The position numbers were made by a program, and so were the translations under genes. A model generated the notes under the pieces. The model had not been told where the DNA came from, ran no database searches, and worked only from the letters and a program-made list of their open reading frames with translations. A stretch of DNA of 5,897 nt from Actinomycetes bacterium (GTDB taxonomy: Bacteria > Actinomycetota > Actinomycetes > Actinomycetales > Microbacteriaceae), in contig JAEXHA010000101.1 of assembly GCA_023450335.1 (NCBI GenBank), forward strand, positions 1 to 5,897, given 5' to 3'. Below, one piece after another: positions 1-5,799 of the stretch; the stretch's first letter is position 1; the number at the start of each line of letters is the position of its first letter.

Positions 1-4
1 TGTA

Positions 5-53
5 GGGAGACAGGGTCGGGGGGGGGGCGGCGTGGGGTGGGGGGTGCGGGGGG
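5..53 (+). other. G-run tract, potential G-quadruplex
   Basis: The plus strand here is almost pure G runs: three Gs at 13-15, ten at 18-27, four at 34-37, six at 39-44 and six at 48-53, separated by spacers of 1-6 bases. This meets the usual four-run G-quadruplex pattern several times over. It lies beyond the xylA stop codon, so in a xylA read-through transcript it would appear as C runs. No reading frame here looks like protein. Whether it folds in the cell, or is simply a degenerate GC-rich intergenic tract, cannot be told from sequence. Confidence 0.5.
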
Positions 54-94
54 TGTGGCGGTGCTGCCGGGGCGGTACCGGCGGGGTGGTGCCG

Positions 95-148
95 TGTCCC
101 ACTAAGTGCGGGATGCCGGGGTGTGAACCCACCAGTAGTGAGACACGG
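95..148. repeat. 54-bp palindromic core, copy 1 (decayed)
   Basis: The outer arms are TGTCCCACTA at the left and TAGTGAGACA at the right, which pair except at one position. The pairing extends outward through the flanking bases (CCG left, CGG right). The inner stem GGTGTG/CCCACC also carries one mismatch. Against copy 2 this copy has lost one base pair in each stem, so it looks like the more degraded of the two. It could form a cruciform or an RNA stem-loop. No coding role is apparent. Confidence 0.65.
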
Positions 149-210
149 TAGCGGCGGTGCCGCCGGAGGTGTGGCGGTGCCGCCGGGGCAGTACCGCCGG
201 GCGGGTGGCA

Positions 211-264
211 TGTCCCACTAGGTGCGGGATGCCGGGGTGGGAACCCACCAGTAGTGGGACACGG
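211..264. repeat. 54-bp palindromic core, copy 2 (intact)
   Basis: The outer arms TGTCCCACTA and TAGTGGGACA are perfect inverted repeats of 10 bp. A second perfect inverted repeat is nested inside at 236-249 (GGTGGG, AA, CCCACC). This two-stem nested structure is what REP-type or MITE-like intergenic palindromes look like. It lies about 70 bp past the xylA stop codon, so it might also act as an mRNA 3'-end structure for xylA. The sequence cannot separate these roles. Confidence 0.65.
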
Positions 265-290
265 CGGCGGCGCCGCCAGAGCGGTACCGC

Positions 291-327
291 CCGCCGGGGC
301 ACCCCGGCGGGCGGGGCACCCCGGCGG
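291..327 (-). terminator. GC hairpins downstream of xylA, possible terminator
   Basis: A perfect 9-bp inverted repeat, CCGCCGGGG and CCCCGGCGG separated by CA, lies at 291-310. A second, smaller one (CGGGG, CA, CCCCG) is at 312-323. The GGGGCACCCC core recurs with a 17-bp period, so these may be a short tandem duplication. They start about 24 bp past the xylA stop codon on the transcribed strand. No U tract follows, as is common for actinobacterial terminators, so the function is plausible but unproven. Confidence 0.4.
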
Positions 328-333
328 GGCGGG

Positions 334-1524
334 TCAGCCGCGGGCGCCGAGCAGGTGCTCGGTGGCCAGCTGCTGCAGGCGGACGAAGCCGAAGCCCTTG
401 CCGCCGAGGTAGGCGTCGGCGTCGAAGTCCTCGTAGGCCGAGCGGTCGGCGAGGAAGTCGTCGTAGGTCTCGCCTTCGCTCAGGGTCGGAACCGACAGCT
501 CGTCGACCTTGGCCGCGGCGAGCGCCTCCTGCACCTCGGGGTCGGCGCGGAAGGCCGCGGCGCGCTCCTTGAGCAGCAGGTAGGTGCGCATGTTCGCGGC
601 GGCCGATTCCCACACGCCGTTCTCGTCCTCGGTGCGGCTGGGCTTGTAGTCGAAGTGGCGCGGGCCGTCGTAGGCCGGCACCCCGCCGGGGCCGCCGTTC
701 TCCAGCAGGTCGACGAGCGCGAACGCGTTGTGGAGGTCGCCGTGGCCGAACACGAGGTCCTGGTCGTACTTGATGCCGCGCTGACCGTTGAGGTCGATGT
801 GGAAGAGCTTGCCGTGGTACAGCGCCTGGGCGATGCCGGCGGCGAAGTTCAGGCCCGCCATCTGCTCGTGGCCGACCTCGGGGTTCAGACCGACCAGCTC
901 GGGGCGCTCGAGCGAGTCGATGAACGCGATCGCGTGGCCGAGCGTGGGCAGCAGGATGTCGCCGCGGGGCTCGTTGGGCTTGGGCTCGATCGCGAAGCGG
1001 ATGTCGTAGCCCTTGTCGGTGACGTAGTCGCCGAGCAGGTTGACGGCCTCGCGGTAACGCTCGAGTGCGGCGCGGATGTCCTTGGCCGAGTCGTACTCGG
1101 CGCCCTCGCGGCCGCCCCACATGACGAAGGTCTTGGCGCCCAGCTCGGCACCGAGGTCGAGCTGGCGGAACACCTTGCGCAGCGCGAAGCGGCGCACGTC
1201 ACGGTCGTTCGAGGTGAAGCCGCCGTCCTTGAAGACAGGCGCCGAGAACAGGTTGGTGGTGACCATCGGGACGATCAGGCCGGTGTCGGCCAGGGCGCCC
1301 TTCAGGCGGTCGATCTGCGTCTGGCGCTCGGCGTCGGTCGAACCGAAGGCGAACAGGTCGTCGTCGTGGAAGGTGAGACCGTACGCGCCGAGCTCGGCGA
1401 GCTTCTCGACGGCGTGGACGACGTCGAGCGCGGGCCGGGTCGGGCCGCCGAACGGGTCGGTGCCGTTGTACCCGACAGTCCAAAGACCGAACGAGAACTT
1501 GTCTGCGGGAGTGGGAGTGAGCAT
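334..1524 (-). CDS. xylA: Xylose isomerase, class I (actinobacterial type)
   Basis: This cytoplasmic enzyme interconverts D-xylose and D-xylulose (and D-glucose and D-fructose) using two divalent metal ions. The 396-residue protein is one TIM barrel plus a C-terminal helical arm (from about residue 320) used for tetramer packing. Streptomyces enzymes are about 388 residues. Visible active-site residues are His53 and Asp56 in TFHDDD, Trp136 in MWGGRE, Glu180 and Lys182 in EPKPNEPRGD, Glu216 and His219 in NPEVGHE, Asp244 in HIDLNGQ, Asp254 and Asp256 in KYDQD, and Asp292 in HFDYKP. All metal ligands are present, so it should be active. The extra length relative to the S. rubiginosus enzyme is partly an insertion near residue 280 (ENGGPGGVPAYDGP). 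The ATG start is preceded by AAAGGAG four bases upstream. No xylulokinase gene lies in the window. The gene appears to be transcribed alone, from its own promoter. Confidence 0.97.
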   Translation of the reverse strand: MLTPTPADKFSFGLWTVGYNGTDPFGGPTRPALDVVHAVEKLAELGAYGLTFHDDDLFAFGSTDAERQTQIDRLKGALADTGLIVPMVTTNLFSAPVFKDGGFTSNDRDVRRFALRKVFRQLDLGAELGAKTFVMWGGREGAEYDSAKDIRAALERYREAVNLLGDYVTDKGYDIRFAIEPKPNEPRGDILLPTLGHAIAFIDSLERPELVGLNPEVGHEQMAGLNFAAGIAQALYHGKLFHIDLNGQRGIKYDQDLVFGHGDLHNAFALVDLLENGGPGGVPAYDGPRHFDYKPSRTEDENGVWESAAANMRTYLLLKERAAAFRADPEVQEALAAAKVDELSVPTLSEGETYDDFLADRSAYEDFDADAYLGGKGFGFVRLQQLATEHLLGARG

Positions 1525-1553
1525 GACGCTCCTTTACGCGAGCTGCGGGAATT

Positions 1554-1568
1554 GTTGTGTACCACAAC
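1554..1568. promoter_or_regulatory. 15-bp inverted repeat, candidate xylA operator
   Basis: The arms GTTGTG and CACAAC are perfect inverted repeats around a TAC centre. The site lies 30 bp upstream of the xylA start codon, overlapping the predicted transcription start. This is where a xylose-responsive repressor (a ROK-family XylR, or a GntR- or LacI-type protein) would be expected to bind. It does not resemble the AACGTT-centred site in front of uxaC, so a different regulator is likely. Which regulator binds is not visible here. Confidence 0.5.
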
Positions 1569-1594
1569 CTATAACACTTCGGGCGATCCGTCCA
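1568..1594 (-). promoter_or_regulatory. Candidate xylA promoter
   Basis: On the minus strand, TATAGG (1568-1573) resembles a -10 hexamer, and TGGACG (1589-1594) resembles a -35 hexamer with a 15-bp spacer, which is short. The region is AT-richer than its surroundings and lies 45-70 bp upstream of the xylA start codon. It directly adjoins the 15-bp inverted repeat at 1554-1568, so a repressor bound there would cover the transcription start. The hexamers are weak matches, so the exact positions are tentative. Confidence 0.4.
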
Positions 1595-1611
1595 CTGCGT
1601 TCCGGCATCGT

Positions 1612-1743
1612 TCAGGGCATGGTCTGCAGCGTGACGCGATCAACGTCGACGATGCCGTCACCCACGGCCAGCACGCCGATCCAGCTGCCCACGACCATGC
1701 TCGGTCGACCCGAGGCGAGCGGGCGCAGATCGGCCTCGCCTAG
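1612..1743 (-). pseudogene. Coding-like 3' gene remnant of unknown origin
   Basis: The minus strand from about 1743 to a TGA at 1612-1614 reads as a 43-codon stretch that looks genuinely coding. Nearly all third codon positions are G or C, the order of hydrophobic and charged residues is sensible, and the end reads ...GVLAVGDGIVDVDRVTLQTMP. Upstream, the frame runs straight into the 32-bp repeat array, where it becomes low-complexity Pro/Arg/His sequence with no plausible start. The simplest reading is the C-terminal end of a gene whose 5' part was lost or replaced by repeats. The alternating hydrophobic pattern suggests beta strands, as at the end of a jelly-roll or concanavalin-like domain of some glycoside hydrolases, but I do not recognise the family. 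An internal ATG at about 1696 could in principle start a 28-residue peptide, but I see no good ribosome binding site. The tail ends just upstream of the xylA promoter. Confidence 0.4.
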
Positions 1744-1746
1744 GGC

Positions 1747-1970
1747 GGGGATGGATGCCGGTGGGCACCGGCCGGGACAGGGATGGATGCCGGCGGGCCC
1801 GGCCGCACCGGGTGGGGACGGATGCCGGCGGGCGGCGTGGACGGGGATGGATGCCGGTGGGCGGCGGCCGGGACAGGGATAGATGCCGGCGGGCGGCGGC
1901 CGGGACGGGGATGGATGCCGGTGGGCGGCGGCCGGGACGGGGATGGATGCAGGCGGGCGGCCGCACCGGC
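1747..1970. repeat. Seven-copy 32-bp minisatellite
   Basis: The motif GGATGGATGC, or a one-base variant, begins at 1749, 1781, 1816, 1845, 1877, 1909 and 1941. The spacings are 32, 35, 29, 32, 32 and 32 bp. Each unit continues as CGG(T/C)GGGCGGCGGCCGGGAC(A/G)G. Units 2 and 3 are the most diverged (a GGCCCGGCCGCACCGGG variant) and their indels cancel. There are no unique spacers, so this is a tandem repeat rather than a CRISPR. Because 32 is not a multiple of 3, the array is read in successive frames, and no frame gives a sensible protein. It lies between the LacI-family gene and the gene remnant upstream of xylA, and probably varies in copy number between strains. Confidence 0.9.
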
Positions 1971-1975
1971 AGCGG

Positions 1976-2974
1976 TCAACGGGAGTGCGGCGCGGCGGTC
2001 GACGCACGGACCGCGATGGTCATGGTCGCGGCATCGGGCACGCGGAGGGTCTGTCCCGAGGCGCCCTCGATGCGCTCGTGCAGCAGGGCGACGGCGTTCT
2101 CGCCGAACGTGCGCAGGTCGGCGCCGACGCTCGTGAGAGGGGGGGAGGCCAGCCCGGCCACGAAGGTGTCGTCGAAGCCGACGAGACTCAGATCGGTGGG
2201 CACGCTGACGCCGTGCTCAGCCCAGCGGGCCAGCAGCCCGAGGGCCACGAGGTCGTTGTAGGCGAGCACCGCGGTGACATCGTGGGCGAGCACGGCGGCC
2301 GCGGCGGCACGGCCCCCGGTCGCGTCGGGCGCATAGCCGCCCACGCGGGTCACCGTCACGCCCGGCCGCGCCGCGACGGCATCTTGGATGCCGCGCCAGC
2401 GGCGCCCCTCCGACCATGCGCTGCCGGGCCCGCCGACGTAGGCGAGGGCGCGGTGCCCCAGATCGACCAGGTGCCCGACGGCGGCGTCGGCGCCGGAGGA
2501 CTCGTCGATCGTGACGGTGGGCGTGGCCGTGCCGGGCAGGCTGCGGTTGATCAGCACGCAGGTCGTCGCGGCCACCGCCTCGGCCAGACGCGCGTCGGAC
2601 AGCCGCGACGAGGCGAGGATCATGCCGTCGACCTGGGGGCCGAGAGCCGCGATCTCTTCGAACTCGACCTCGGCGTCTTCGGTCGTGTCCACGACCACCA
2701 GGCCGTACCCGCGGGCGCGGGTGCTGGCCTGCGCCCCCTTGGTCAGCGACGCGAAGTAGGGGTTCTCGATGTCGGGCACGACCAGCGCGATGGCGCCGGT
2801 GCGGCCGCGGCGCAGACTCGCGGCGGCGCGATTGGGCCGGTAGCCCAGGTCGCGGACGGCCTCCAGCACCCGCTGCCGCGTGTCCTCCGACACCCGGTGC
2901 GGCGCGCGCAGCGTCCGCGACACCGTGGCGATCGACACGCCCGAACGGTCTGCGACATCATGAACGGTCACCAT
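1976..2974 (-). CDS. LacI-family transcriptional regulator
   Basis: A 332-residue DNA-binding repressor of the LacI/GalR family, which normally binds operators as a dimer and is released by a sugar ligand. Residues 1-25 form the helix-turn-helix (VHDVADRSGVSIATVSRTL). The hinge follows at about 45-58 (GYRPNRAAASLRRGRTG). A periplasmic-binding-protein-like effector domain runs from about 60 to 325, with typical landmarks IALVVPDIENPYF, DGMILASSR, YNDLVALGLL and SLVGFDDT...SPPLTSV. The length is normal. The ATG at 2974 was chosen because the helix-turn-helix begins at once and AAGGGGG lies nine bases upstream; a GTG one codon later is possible. The frame stays open for 192 more codons upstream, but those lie antisense to uxaC. 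The gene is divergent from uxaC across a 108-bp gap, so it probably controls the uxaC-manD operon and itself. A hexuronate or its intermediate is the likely effector, by context only. Confidence 0.93.
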   Translation of the reverse strand: MVTVHDVADRSGVSIATVSRTLRAPHRVSEDTRQRVLEAVRDLGYRPNRAAASLRRGRTGAIALVVPDIENPYFASLTKGAQASTRARGYGLVVVDTTEDAEVEFEEIAALGPQVDGMILASSRLSDARLAEAVAATTCVLINRSLPGTATPTVTIDESSGADAAVGHLVDLGHRALAYVGGPGSAWSEGRRWRGIQDAVAARPGVTVTRVGGYAPDATGGRAAAAAVLAHDVTAVLAYNDLVALGLLARWAEHGVSVPTDLSLVGFDDTFVAGLASPPLTSVGADLRTFGENAVALLHERIEGASGQTLRVPDAATMTIAVRASTAAPHSR

Positions 2975-3048
2975 CTGCCACGTCCCCCTTGCTCGTGCTC
3001 CGCACCGATTCTGCCCGACTGCCTGCGACCACGCGCCGATGACACTAC

Positions 3049-3054
3049 GATAAT
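3049..3054 (+). promoter_or_regulatory. Candidate -10 element of the uxaC operon
   Basis: GATAAT matches the -10 consensus at 5 of 6 positions. It would place transcription start near 3060, leaving a leader of about 23 bases that includes the ribosome binding site. No good -35 hexamer is visible at the normal distance. On the other strand the same patch reads TATTAT (3050-3055), a possible -10 for the LacI-family gene. Both overlap the operator. Confidence 0.4.
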
Positions 3055-3064
3055 AACGTTTACA
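3051..3064. promoter_or_regulatory. Candidate LacI-type operator between divergent genes
   Basis: TAATAACGTTTACA is centred on AACGTT, a CG-centred palindrome. The right half, CGTTTACA, matches the typical LacI/GalR half-site (TGTAAACG in reverse complement), and the left half matches it at 5 of 8 positions. It lies in the only AT-rich patch of the 108-bp gap between the regulator and uxaC, overlapping predicted -10 hexamers for both directions. Binding here could shut off both promoters. The regulator is encoded next door, which strengthens the assignment. Confidence 0.6.
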
Positions 3065-3082
3065 TTCCAGGAAGGGAGCGAC

Positions 3083-4561
3083 ATGGCCGTCACCCCCGGA
3101 TCGTGGGAGCTGCACCCCGATCGGGCACTGCCCGCCGACACCGGCACCCGCGCCATCGCCCGGCGCATCCTCGACACCACGGCACACCTGCCCATCGTCT
3201 CGATGCACGGCCACGTCGAGGCCGAGCTGCTGGCCGACGACCTGCCCTTCGCCGACCCGGCGAGCCTGCTGGTCACCCCCGACCATTACCTCGTGCGCAT
3301 GCTCGTCTCGCAGGCGCACACCCCCGGAGCCGTGCGCGACGCGGGGGTGCGCACCGTCGCCGACCTCGGCGTCGGCGGCCCCGGCGCCGGCGCAGAAACC
3401 GACCCTCGCACCATCTGGCGTCGCTTCTGCGCGGGCTGGCCGGCACTGCGCGGCACGCCCACCCGGCTCTGGCTCGAGCACGTGCTGCTCGAGGTGTTCG
3501 GTGCGCGGCACCGGCCCTCGCCCGAGACCGCAGACGCGCTCTACGATCACCTCGCCCAGCGACTGGCCCGCCCTGAGTATCGCCCGCGCGCCCTGTTCGA
3601 ACGGTTCGGCATCGAGCTACTGGCCACGACCGATGCCGCCACCTCGTCGCTGGCCGCTCACGCGCGGCTCGCCGCCGACGGCTGGGGCGACCGTGTCATC
3701 CCCACCTTCCGCCCCGACGCCCTGCTCGAACCGGGCCGGGCCGGGTGGACGACCGAGCTCGCGGCCCTCAGCGACGTCAGCGGCCTCGATGCGTTCGGCT
3801 ACGACCGCTTCCTCGAGGCGATCCGGCAGCGGCGGGCCGCGTTCATCGGCGCCGGCGCGCGGGCGAGCGACCACGGCCACCTGAATGTCGAGATGACGCC
3901 GCTGCCCGACGCCGAGGCCCGTCGCCTGTTCGACCGCGCGCTGCGCGAGCCCCTCGACGATGCCGCCGCCGCGGCGATGACGTCGCATCTGCTGTTCCAG
4001 ATGGCCGCCATGTCGGCCGATGACGGGCTGGTCATGCAGGTGCACACCGGCGTGCTGCGCGACCACGACCGGGGTGCCGCCGCGCGCTTCGGCCCCAATA
4101 TCGGCTATGACATCCCCGTGCGCGCCGAGTACACCCGCGCGCTGCGCCCGGTGCTCGAAGCGTTCGGCCACGACCCCGGATTCCGGCTCATCGTGTTCAC
4201 CGTCGACGAGACCGTGTACTCGCGCGAACTCGCGCCGCTGGCCGGCGCCTACCCTGCGCTGCGGCTGGGCGCGCCGTGGTGGTTCCTCGACGCACCCGAG
4301 GCCATGCGCCGGTTCCGCGAGGCGACGATCGAGACGGCCGGGCTGCGCAACACCAGCGGGTTCGTCGACGACACGCGTGCGTTCTGCTCCATCCCGGCCC
4401 GCCACGATCTGTCACGCCGGGCCGACGCGGCCTACCTCGCGCGCCTGGTCGCCGAACACCGGCTCGATCTCGACGAGGCGCTGGATGCCGCCCACGACCT
4501 GGCTTATCGCCTCGCGGTCGACAGCTATCCGCGTCCGCCGGTTCAGGATGCCAGGGCATGA
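3083..4561 (+). CDS. uxaC: Glucuronate isomerase (uronate isomerase)
   Basis: Converts D-glucuronate to D-fructuronate (and D-galacturonate to D-tagaturonate) in the cytoplasm, the first step of the hexuronate pathway. It is an amidohydrolase-superfamily TIM barrel of 492 residues, about 20 longer than the E. coli enzyme (about 470). Recognisable motifs are the metal-binding HxH at His42/His44 (MHGHVEAELLADDLPF), LLATTDAATSSLAAH at 179-193 followed by RVIPTFRPD at 204-212, MQVHTGVLRDHD at 318-329, GAPWWFLDAPEAM at 396-408, and FVDDTRAF at 427-434. The Asp in the last motif is the likely final metal ligand. The ATG start follows AGGAAGGGAG at a good distance, and the homology begins soon after it. 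The stop overlaps the next gene's start in ATGA, which suggests translational coupling. The LacI-family protein and the operator just upstream probably control it. Confidence 0.93.
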   Translation: MAVTPGSWELHPDRALPADTGTRAIARRILDTTAHLPIVSMHGHVEAELLADDLPFADPASLLVTPDHYLVRMLVSQAHTPGAVRDAGVRTVADLGVGGPGAGAETDPRTIWRRFCAGWPALRGTPTRLWLEHVLLEVFGARHRPSPETADALYDHLAQRLARPEYRPRALFERFGIELLATTDAATSSLAAHARLAADGWGDRVIPTFRPDALLEPGRAGWTTELAALSDVSGLDAFGYDRFLEAIRQRRAAFIGAGARASDHGHLNVEMTPLPDAEARRLFDRALREPLDDAAAAAMTSHLLFQMAAMSADDGLVMQVHTGVLRDHDRGAAARFGPNIGYDIPVRAEYTRALRPVLEAFGHDPGFRLIVFTVDETVYSRELAPLAGAYPALRLGAPWWFLDAPEAMRRFREATIETAGLRNTSGFVDDTRAFCSIPARHDLSRRADAAYLARLVAEHRLDLDEALDAAHDLAYRLAVDSYPRPPVQDARA

Positions 4562-5790
4562 CCGCGCTGATCCGCTCGGCCGAGGTGCTCATCACGAGCC
4601 CTTCCCGCAACTTCGTCACGCTGCGCATCACGACCGACGACGGCGTGGTGGGCCTGGGCGATGCGACTCTCAACGGACGTGAGCTGGCGGTCGCCTCGTA
4701 CCTCGAAGACCACGTCGCACCCCTGCTGGTCGGCCGCGACGCCCGTCAGATCGAAGACACCTGGCAGCTGCTGTTCCGCGGCGCGTACTGGCGGCGCGGC
4801 CCGGTCACCATGACCGCCATCGCGGCCGTCGACATGGCGCTGTGGGACATCGTCGCCCGCATGGCGGGGATGCCGGTGTACCAGCTGCTGGGCGGGGCCT
4901 CGCGCACCGGCATCCCCTGCTATGCGCATGCCTCGGGCGGTGACCTCGAGGCGCTGTTCGATGCCATCCGCGAACGGCAGGAGGAGGGCTTCGCGGCGAT
5001 CCGGCTGCAGACCGCCGTGCCGGGAATGGGCACGGTCTACGGCGTGCAGGCCGGTGCCGCGCGCGGCCAGAAGTATGCGTACGAGCCCGCCACGCGCGCG
5101 CAGCTGACCGTCGAGGGTGGCTGGGACACGCGTGCGTACCTGACGCACCTGCCCGGCGTGTTCGAGGCGGTGCGCGCCGAGTTCGGCCCCGGCCCCCAGC
5201 TGCTGCACGACGCCCACCACCGGCTCACGCCGATCCAGGCTGCCCGACTGGGCAAGCAGCTCGAGCCGTACGACCTGTTCTGGCTCGAGGACGTCACCCC
5301 GGTGGACAACCCCGAGGCGCTGCGGCTCGTGCGTCAGCACACCACGACGCCGCTGGCGATCGGCGAGGTGCTCACCAGCACGTGGGATTTCCGCACTCTC
5401 ATCCAGGAGCAGCTCATCGACTACGTGCGCGCCTCGGTCACCCACACCGGGGGTATCACGCACCTCAAGCGCCTGTTCGAGTTCGCCGCGCTGTATCAGG
5501 TCAAATCCGGCAGCCACGGCCCCACCGACATCTCCCCCGTCGGCATGGCGGCGGCGCTGCACGTGGGGCTCGCGATCCACAATCTCGGTATGCAGGAGTA
5601 CATGGCGCACCAGCGCGTCGTGGGCGAGGTGTTCCACACCTCCTACACGTTCACCGGCGGACTGCTGCACCCCGGCGACGCGCCGGGCCTGGGCGTCGCC
5701 TACGACGACGCCGCCGCCGCCCGCTTCGCCTACGAGCCCGCCTCTCTGCCCGTCGCCCGGCTGGCCGACGGCACCATCCACGACTGGTAG
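4558..5790 (+). CDS. manD: D-mannonate dehydratase, enolase superfamily (ManD/RspA type)
   Basis: Predicted to dehydrate D-mannonate to 2-keto-3-deoxy-D-gluconate using Mg2+; this family replaces the unrelated UxuA in many bacteria. The protein has 410 residues, close to the usual 400-405. An N-terminal capping domain (about 1-115; GRNFVTLRIT-type start, then GDATLNGRELAVASYL and RGAYWRRGPVTMTAIAAVDMALWD) precedes the barrel. Barrel residues seen are the Arg149/Tyr161 pair (AIRLQ and TVYGV), Mg2+ ligands Asp218 (LLHDAHHRLTP), Glu244 (FWLEDV) and Glu270 (AIGEV), plus His220, Arg291, His320 and Glu347 (MQEYM). The set is complete. One point is unusual: the motif after strand 7 is HGPTD, with Pro322 where efficient ManDs have Ala, a feature I recall from low-activity or gluconate-acting members. 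Pairing with uxaC favours D-mannonate as substrate, but the specificity is not certain. Automatic annotation often calls such proteins 'starvation-sensing protein RspA'. Its ATG overlaps the uxaC stop by 4 bp, and AGGA lies nine bases upstream. Confidence 0.9.
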   Translation: MTALIRSAEVLITSPSRNFVTLRITTDDGVVGLGDATLNGRELAVASYLEDHVAPLLVGRDARQIEDTWQLLFRGAYWRRGPVTMTAIAAVDMALWDIVARMAGMPVYQLLGGASRTGIPCYAHASGGDLEALFDAIRERQEEGFAAIRLQTAVPGMGTVYGVQAGAARGQKYAYEPATRAQLTVEGGWDTRAYLTHLPGVFEAVRAEFGPGPQLLHDAHHRLTPIQAARLGKQLEPYDLFWLEDVTPVDNPEALRLVRQHTTTPLAIGEVLTSTWDFRTLIQEQLIDYVRASVTHTGGITHLKRLFEFAALYQVKSGSHGPTDISPVGMAAALHVGLAIHNLGMQEYMAHQRVVGEVFHTSYTFTGGLLHPGDAPGLGVAYDDAAAARFAYEPASLPVARLADGTIHDW

Positions 5791-5793
5791 GAG
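5788..5793 (+). promoter_or_regulatory. Ribosome binding site deciding the GTG start at 5800
   Basis: TAGGAG overlaps the manD stop codon (TAG) and lies six bases before GTG at 5800. This spacing supports the GTG start and suggests that the third gene of the operon is translated in step with manD. Confidence 0.65.
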
Positions 5794-5799
5794 CCCGCT

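Larger units (their letters stand above)
53..284. repeat. Tandem duplication of a 116-bp unit (two copies)
   Basis: Two head-to-tail copies occupy 53-168 and 169-284. Each begins with a GTGTGGCGGTG block, continues through a CCGGGGC(G/A)GTACCG block, and then contains a 54-bp palindromic core (95-148 and 211-264). The cores differ at only 3 of 54 positions, while the flanking parts differ more. Both copies are in the same orientation and lie wholly between the end of xylA and the left edge of the window. No transposase is present. The arrangement fits a non-autonomous palindromic (REP-like) intergenic element that was duplicated in place. The assignment to a class is an inference. Confidence 0.75.

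Noticed and set aside
95..264. tRNA or riboswitch-like RNA in the palindromic region
   Set aside because: The stems form simple nested hairpins, with no cloverleaf, T-loop or known aptamer core, and the element is duplicated in tandem past the end of a gene.
102..302. Small minus-strand gene (66 codons) over the palindromic repeats
   Set aside because: The peptide repeats itself because the DNA is tandemly duplicated. It has no ribosome binding site evidence, and the conserved feature is the DNA palindrome.
157..1743. Long plus-strand open frame (528 codons) opposite xylA
   Set aside because: It is antisense to a xylose isomerase with all active-site residues and has low-complexity Val/Ala/Glu/Arg composition. 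Long antisense open frames are expected in GC-rich genes.
1747..1970. CRISPR array
   Set aside because: The repeats are directly adjacent without unique spacers, and no cas genes are present.
1612..2007. Proline/arginine/histidine-rich proteins read through the 32-bp array, in several frames
   Set aside because: The 32-bp period shifts frame with every unit, so the open frames are a by-product of repeats without stop codons. Only the 3' tail (1612-1743) looks coding, and it is listed separately.
1883..3082. N-terminal extension of UxaC by 400 residues
   Set aside because: The frame upstream of 3083 is antisense to the LacI-family gene and passes through the repeat array. The ATG at 3083 has a strong ribosome binding site and matches the family's length.
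2975..3550. N-terminal extension of the LacI-family protein by 192 residues
   Set aside because: The extension is antisense to uxaC. The helix-turn-helix begins right after the ATG at 2974, which has its own ribosome binding site.
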